From NCBI GenBank assembly GCA_047495785.1, contig JBLDXI010000018.1, positions 372,001-436,000 on the forward strand: a stretch of 64,000 nt of DNA, given 5' to 3'. Made by a program: the position numbers and the translations under genes. Below are positions 61,168 through 64,000 of the stretch, one piece after another (the first letter of the stretch is position 1; each line of letters opens with the position of its first letter). The notes under the pieces are model-generated. The model saw nothing but the letters and a program-made list of their open reading frames with translations, ran no database searches and was not told where the DNA came from. This DNA comes from Lepidodermella squamata (lineage: Eukaryota; Gastrotricha).

Positions 61168-63046
61168 ATGACATCGAATCCGGTGCCTCAACAGCCCCAT
61201 CCTCAACAACCACACCATCCATTGCCGTTTTCAGCTCGTTACGAAGACTTGTTGTTCCCGTTTTGTGACGACGTCAACGAGAAATACGATAAATTGATAA
61301 AAATCGGCCATGGCACGTTCGGCGAGGTTCATAAGGCAAAGTGTAAAACCACCGGGAAACTGGTTGCGTTGAAAAAGGTGCTAATGGAAAACGAGAAGGA
61401 AGGCTTCCCTATAACTGCCCTTCGAGAGATAAAGCTGCTTCAGCAATTGAAGCACGAAAATGTTATCGAATTGATCGAAGTTTGCCGAACTAAGGCGACG
61501 TCGTACAATCGTTGGAAGTCAGTATTCTACCTGGTTTTCCCGTTTTGCGACCACGATCTCGCTGGGTTGTTGTCAAATAAAGCTGTAATATTCTCACTGG
61601 CGGCGTTAAAGTCGATAATGAAGCAGTTGTTCAACGGGCTGTTTTACCTACATGCGAATAAATGCCTGCATCGCGATATCAAAGCGGCGAATATGTTCTT
61701 GTTGCGAGATGGCATCGTCAAACTTGGCGATTTCGGTCTTGCCAGACCGTTTTCCCTGCCTAAACCAAATGCGCCCAACAGGTGAGTCCGTAAGCTTCAA
61801 TTTATTGAAATGTTCGCACGAATAACATGGTGTATTAGATTGCCGTGAAAGTTTTAAATTGCTGAAAATAAGGAAATCAAGAATCACTATGCCAGTCTTC
61901 GTTTTAAATTTCAGATTTTTTTCAGCCCAGGCTGATTTTTAAATGTTGAGTAACGTAGTTTTGTCCGCTCGTTACATTTGAGTTCAAAATAAGTAGTTGA
62001 TTTCGCCTGTCCACTATTACCCGAAACCCGAAAGAAACCGAATATTTTTGTCTTTCCAAGCATAGAGATTGCAATTTATTGGTTAACGATGTGAAATAAC
62101 TTGTGCTGTTTTGTGACGTAGATATACGAACCGCGTGGTGACGCTGTGGTACCGGCCGCCGGAGCTGTTGCTGGGCGAGCGCAACTACGGCCCGCCCGTC
62201 GACATGTGGGGTGCGGGCTGCGTGCTCGCGGAGCTGTACACGCGCTCGCCGATCATGCAGGGCAACGCGGAGGCGGAACAGCTCAACTACATCGTGAAGC
62301 TGTGCGGCTCGATCACGCCCGAGGTGTGGCCGGGCGTCGAGCAGCTGGAGCTGTACTCCAAGTTCGAGCTGCCGCGCACGAACAAGCGCATCGTCAAGGA
62401 CAAGCTGAAGCCGTACATCAAGGACCACCTCGCGCTCGACCTCGTCGACAAACTGCTCGTCCTCGACCCGAAGTTCCGCCTCGACGCCGATGGCGCGCTC
62501 TCGCACGACTTTTTCTACGAGGTACGAATAAATGATCAACGGTCTTGCTTTTAGCGGAACCAAATTTTGAATCCCAACCCAAATCAATTGAATTTCTCCG
62601 TGATTTTCAGTATTGGGCTTGGTCCTTGCTATTTGAACGCGACGATCTAAAAAATATTCGAAAAGGGCACTATTTAAGCTTGTTTGATGCCAAGTTTTGA
62701 AATTCAAGTCTTTTTTATCTTTATTCATCACCTAATCACCCGTATTTTAATATTTCGGGAATTTCTCCCCGATTTTCGATTCAGCCTGGTCAAGTGATTT
62801 TAATTCATGTTTTAAATATTTTAGGCGCCACTGCCAAATCCTGAGGAGTTGAAGAAGCTGTTGTCGCAGCACAAAATGTCCATGTTCGAGAGCACAGTGC
62901 GGCGGCGACCCGAAGGTCCGCCCGGGCAGATGATGCCGGGCCAGCCGGGTGGGCCGCGACCCGGCGCACCCGGAGCAGCCGGGGCCGGAGGTGCGCGGGC
63001 AGCCAGCAGCATGGTGGGCCAACATGTTTTCGACCGCGTCTACTGA
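61168..63046 (+). CDS. CDK9: CDK9, kinase subunit of P-TEFb
   Basis: CDK9 with cyclin T phosphorylates the RNA polymerase II tail, NELF and SPT5 to release paused polymerase. Three exons join in frame: 61168-61781, 62122-62521, 62825-63046 (411 residues; human 372). Diagnostic is the exact cyclin-binding helix PITALRE (residues 81-87). The glycine loop GHGTFGEV, HRD (168-170, CLHRDIKAANMF), DFG (188-190) and the activation threonine (T207 in RYTNRVVTLWYRPPE, matching human T186) are all intact. The N-terminus is a short Pro/Gln/His-rich extension, and the tail is a Pro/Gly-rich run instead of the usual one. The gene lies 83 bases after dCMP deaminase. Confidence 0.97.
62600..62660 (+). repeat. 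Partial copy of a dispersed repeat in a CDK9 intron
   Basis: TTTTCAGTATTGGGCTTGGT and the following CCTTGCTATTTGAACGCGAC match 63487-63524 with few differences, then both continue into GATCTAAAAAA. Confidence 0.8.
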
Positions 63047-63198
63047 TCGGTTGATCGATCGGTGTTTCATTCCATGCTCGATTCGGTGAATTAACGAATG
63101 ATCTTTCACTATATTGCACTACTACTGAAAATGTACTTTCTCGTCTGGTCGCCGGATGATGGATTATTATCCAAGTTTTTGATATATTTGAAGAAAAG

Positions 63199-63204
63199 AA
63201 TAAA
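63199..63204 (+). terminator. Poly(A) signal of CDK9
   Basis: AATAAA 153 bases after the CDK9 stop codon. Confidence 0.6.
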
Positions 63205-63354
63205 ATTGCTCCTGTTTTATGATGTTGATGTTTTGGCTAAACGGAAGAAAATAATAATTCAGAACCATCAGGTTCCAGTCAGCAGTCAACAATAATTTCG
63301 AACAAACTTCATCCGATTTCAAAATACAGCTTCGTGCTCGTGCCTGCAAGGTTG

Positions 63355-63550
63355 AACTCTAAATTTAGGGTTCCAGCACTGCATTTTCCCAAAATATGGT
63401 TTTCGAGTTTCACGCCTTCCGTGAAATCTAGGTTTTTGTCATCATGCCTAGCCGATAGATCTCCAATTTACGCGTAATTTGCGATTTTCAGTATTAGGCT
63501 TGGTCCTTACTATTTGAACGCGACGTGGTCGTGATCTAAAAAAATATTGC
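63355..63550 (+). repeat. Dispersed repeat 3' of CDK9
   Basis: Its left half (CTAAATTTAGGGTTCCAGCA, then a TTTCACG...ATCATGC...GATCTCC series) resembles 7782-7895 in a tomosyn intron; its right half resembles 62600-62660. No protein coding and no clear ends. Confidence 0.7.
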
Positions 63551-63638
63551 CCCCTCTTCGAGTAACAAGGCAAGTATCACCGTGTCGAATTCCACCAAGT
63601 TTACAACGTTAGAAAAAATAATGTCCATCCATGGTCAT

Positions 63639-63644
63639 TTTATT
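63639..63644 (-). terminator. Poly(A) signal of the edge gene
   Basis: AATAAA on the minus strand about 105 bases after the stop codon at 63750. Confidence 0.55.
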
Positions 63645-63749
63645 GAAAACGGAATCAGTCGAAGTCTCATTCAAAAAGCGACACGTTTTTTTACCGGTTT
63701 TAGAAAAGAAGCTAATAAAAACAACGAATATCAAATTGAGCCATCGATT

Positions 63750-63974
63750 TCATCTGGCAGTAACTTCCATTTGCGGAACGGTTGAAACGCCGAAAACCTC
63801 CTGGTTCGAGTGTTTCTCCACGCTTGGCCGAACAGGCCGCAGCCTTGTGATCAAGCAGTCGTAGAGTGACCCAGCCGACGCGAACGGGCCCACTTGCAGG
63901 GTGTACAGATCAGCCGGAGCGTGGCACACGAATTCCATCTGCTCGAGGGGTCGCGGATATTCTTCGCAAGGACC
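63750..63974 (-). CDS. Last exon of an unrecognised minus-strand gene (5' part outside)
   Basis: A strong acceptor (TTTTTTTTCAG, minus strand) at 63975 opens an exon that enters in phase 1 and reads CEEYPRPLEQMEFVCHAPAD and onward to a TGA at 63750. It includes LYTLQVGPFASAGSLYDCLI. The exon is GC-rich like other exons here and is followed by a poly(A) signal. About 74 residues are visible; I do not recognise the family. The gene is convergent with CDK9. Confidence 0.6.
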   Translation of the reverse strand, partial: GPCEEYPRPLEQMEFVCHAPADLYTLQVGPFASAGSLYDCLITRLRPVRPSVEKHSNQEVFGVSTVPQMEVTAR

Positions 63975-64000
63975 TGAAAAAAAATCAAAATATAAATAAT

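Overview
The window is metazoan nuclear DNA. Exons are GC-rich and introns AT-rich. Introns have GT...AG ends with acceptors of the TTTTCAG/TTTCTAG type, and poly(A) signals are AATAAA. Neighbouring genes are often very close: 52 to 117 bases separate several same-strand pairs, and most start codons have an AG acceptor-like site within about 50 bases upstream. Together this looks like a compact invertebrate genome with spliced-leader trans-splicing and operons. A nematode is my best guess, but a tardigrade or another small invertebrate is not excluded. I see no bacterial operon, CRISPR array, rRNA or tRNA gene.

Left part (1-16 kb, plus strand): the 3' two thirds of a tomosyn gene (Lgl-family WD40 protein with a C-terminal R-SNARE), including two extra GC-rich exons that look like isoform exons. 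Next, on the same strand, is a second small gene that also ends in a tomosyn-like R-SNARE. It has no WD40 repeats and instead carries an acidic/proline-rich N-terminus with five NPF motifs. I regard this as the most interesting gene of the window.

Middle part (16-36 kb): a Golgi-type glycosyltransferase with a DXD motif; a 149-residue three-exon Ly6/uPAR protein; a minus-strand pair (MMS22L-like replication-repair protein and an unrecognised 359-residue protein 116 bases downstream); then a plus-strand run of two tandem EBP-like membrane proteins, PPWD1 (WD40 plus cyclophilin), mitochondrial ribosomal protein S35 and WDTC1 (WD40-TPR).

Right part (37-64 kb): a 13-exon ABCA full transporter with an unusual sequon-rich extracellular insert; a minus-strand synaptotagmin-1 whose coding region is uninterrupted, flanked by about 3 kb of simple-repeat-rich DNA on each side; a small unknown minus-strand gene; a tight pair of dCMP deaminase and CDK9; and the last exon of an unknown minus-strand gene at the edge.

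Three genes (tomosyn, the NPF/R-SNARE gene and synaptotagmin-1) belong to or resemble the SNARE-dependent exocytosis machinery. Two introns of adjacent genes carry 166-base copies of one repeat that differ at a single base, placed 21-25 bases before the 3' splice site. Exon joins quoted below were checked by reading phase; they are predictions without transcript evidence.
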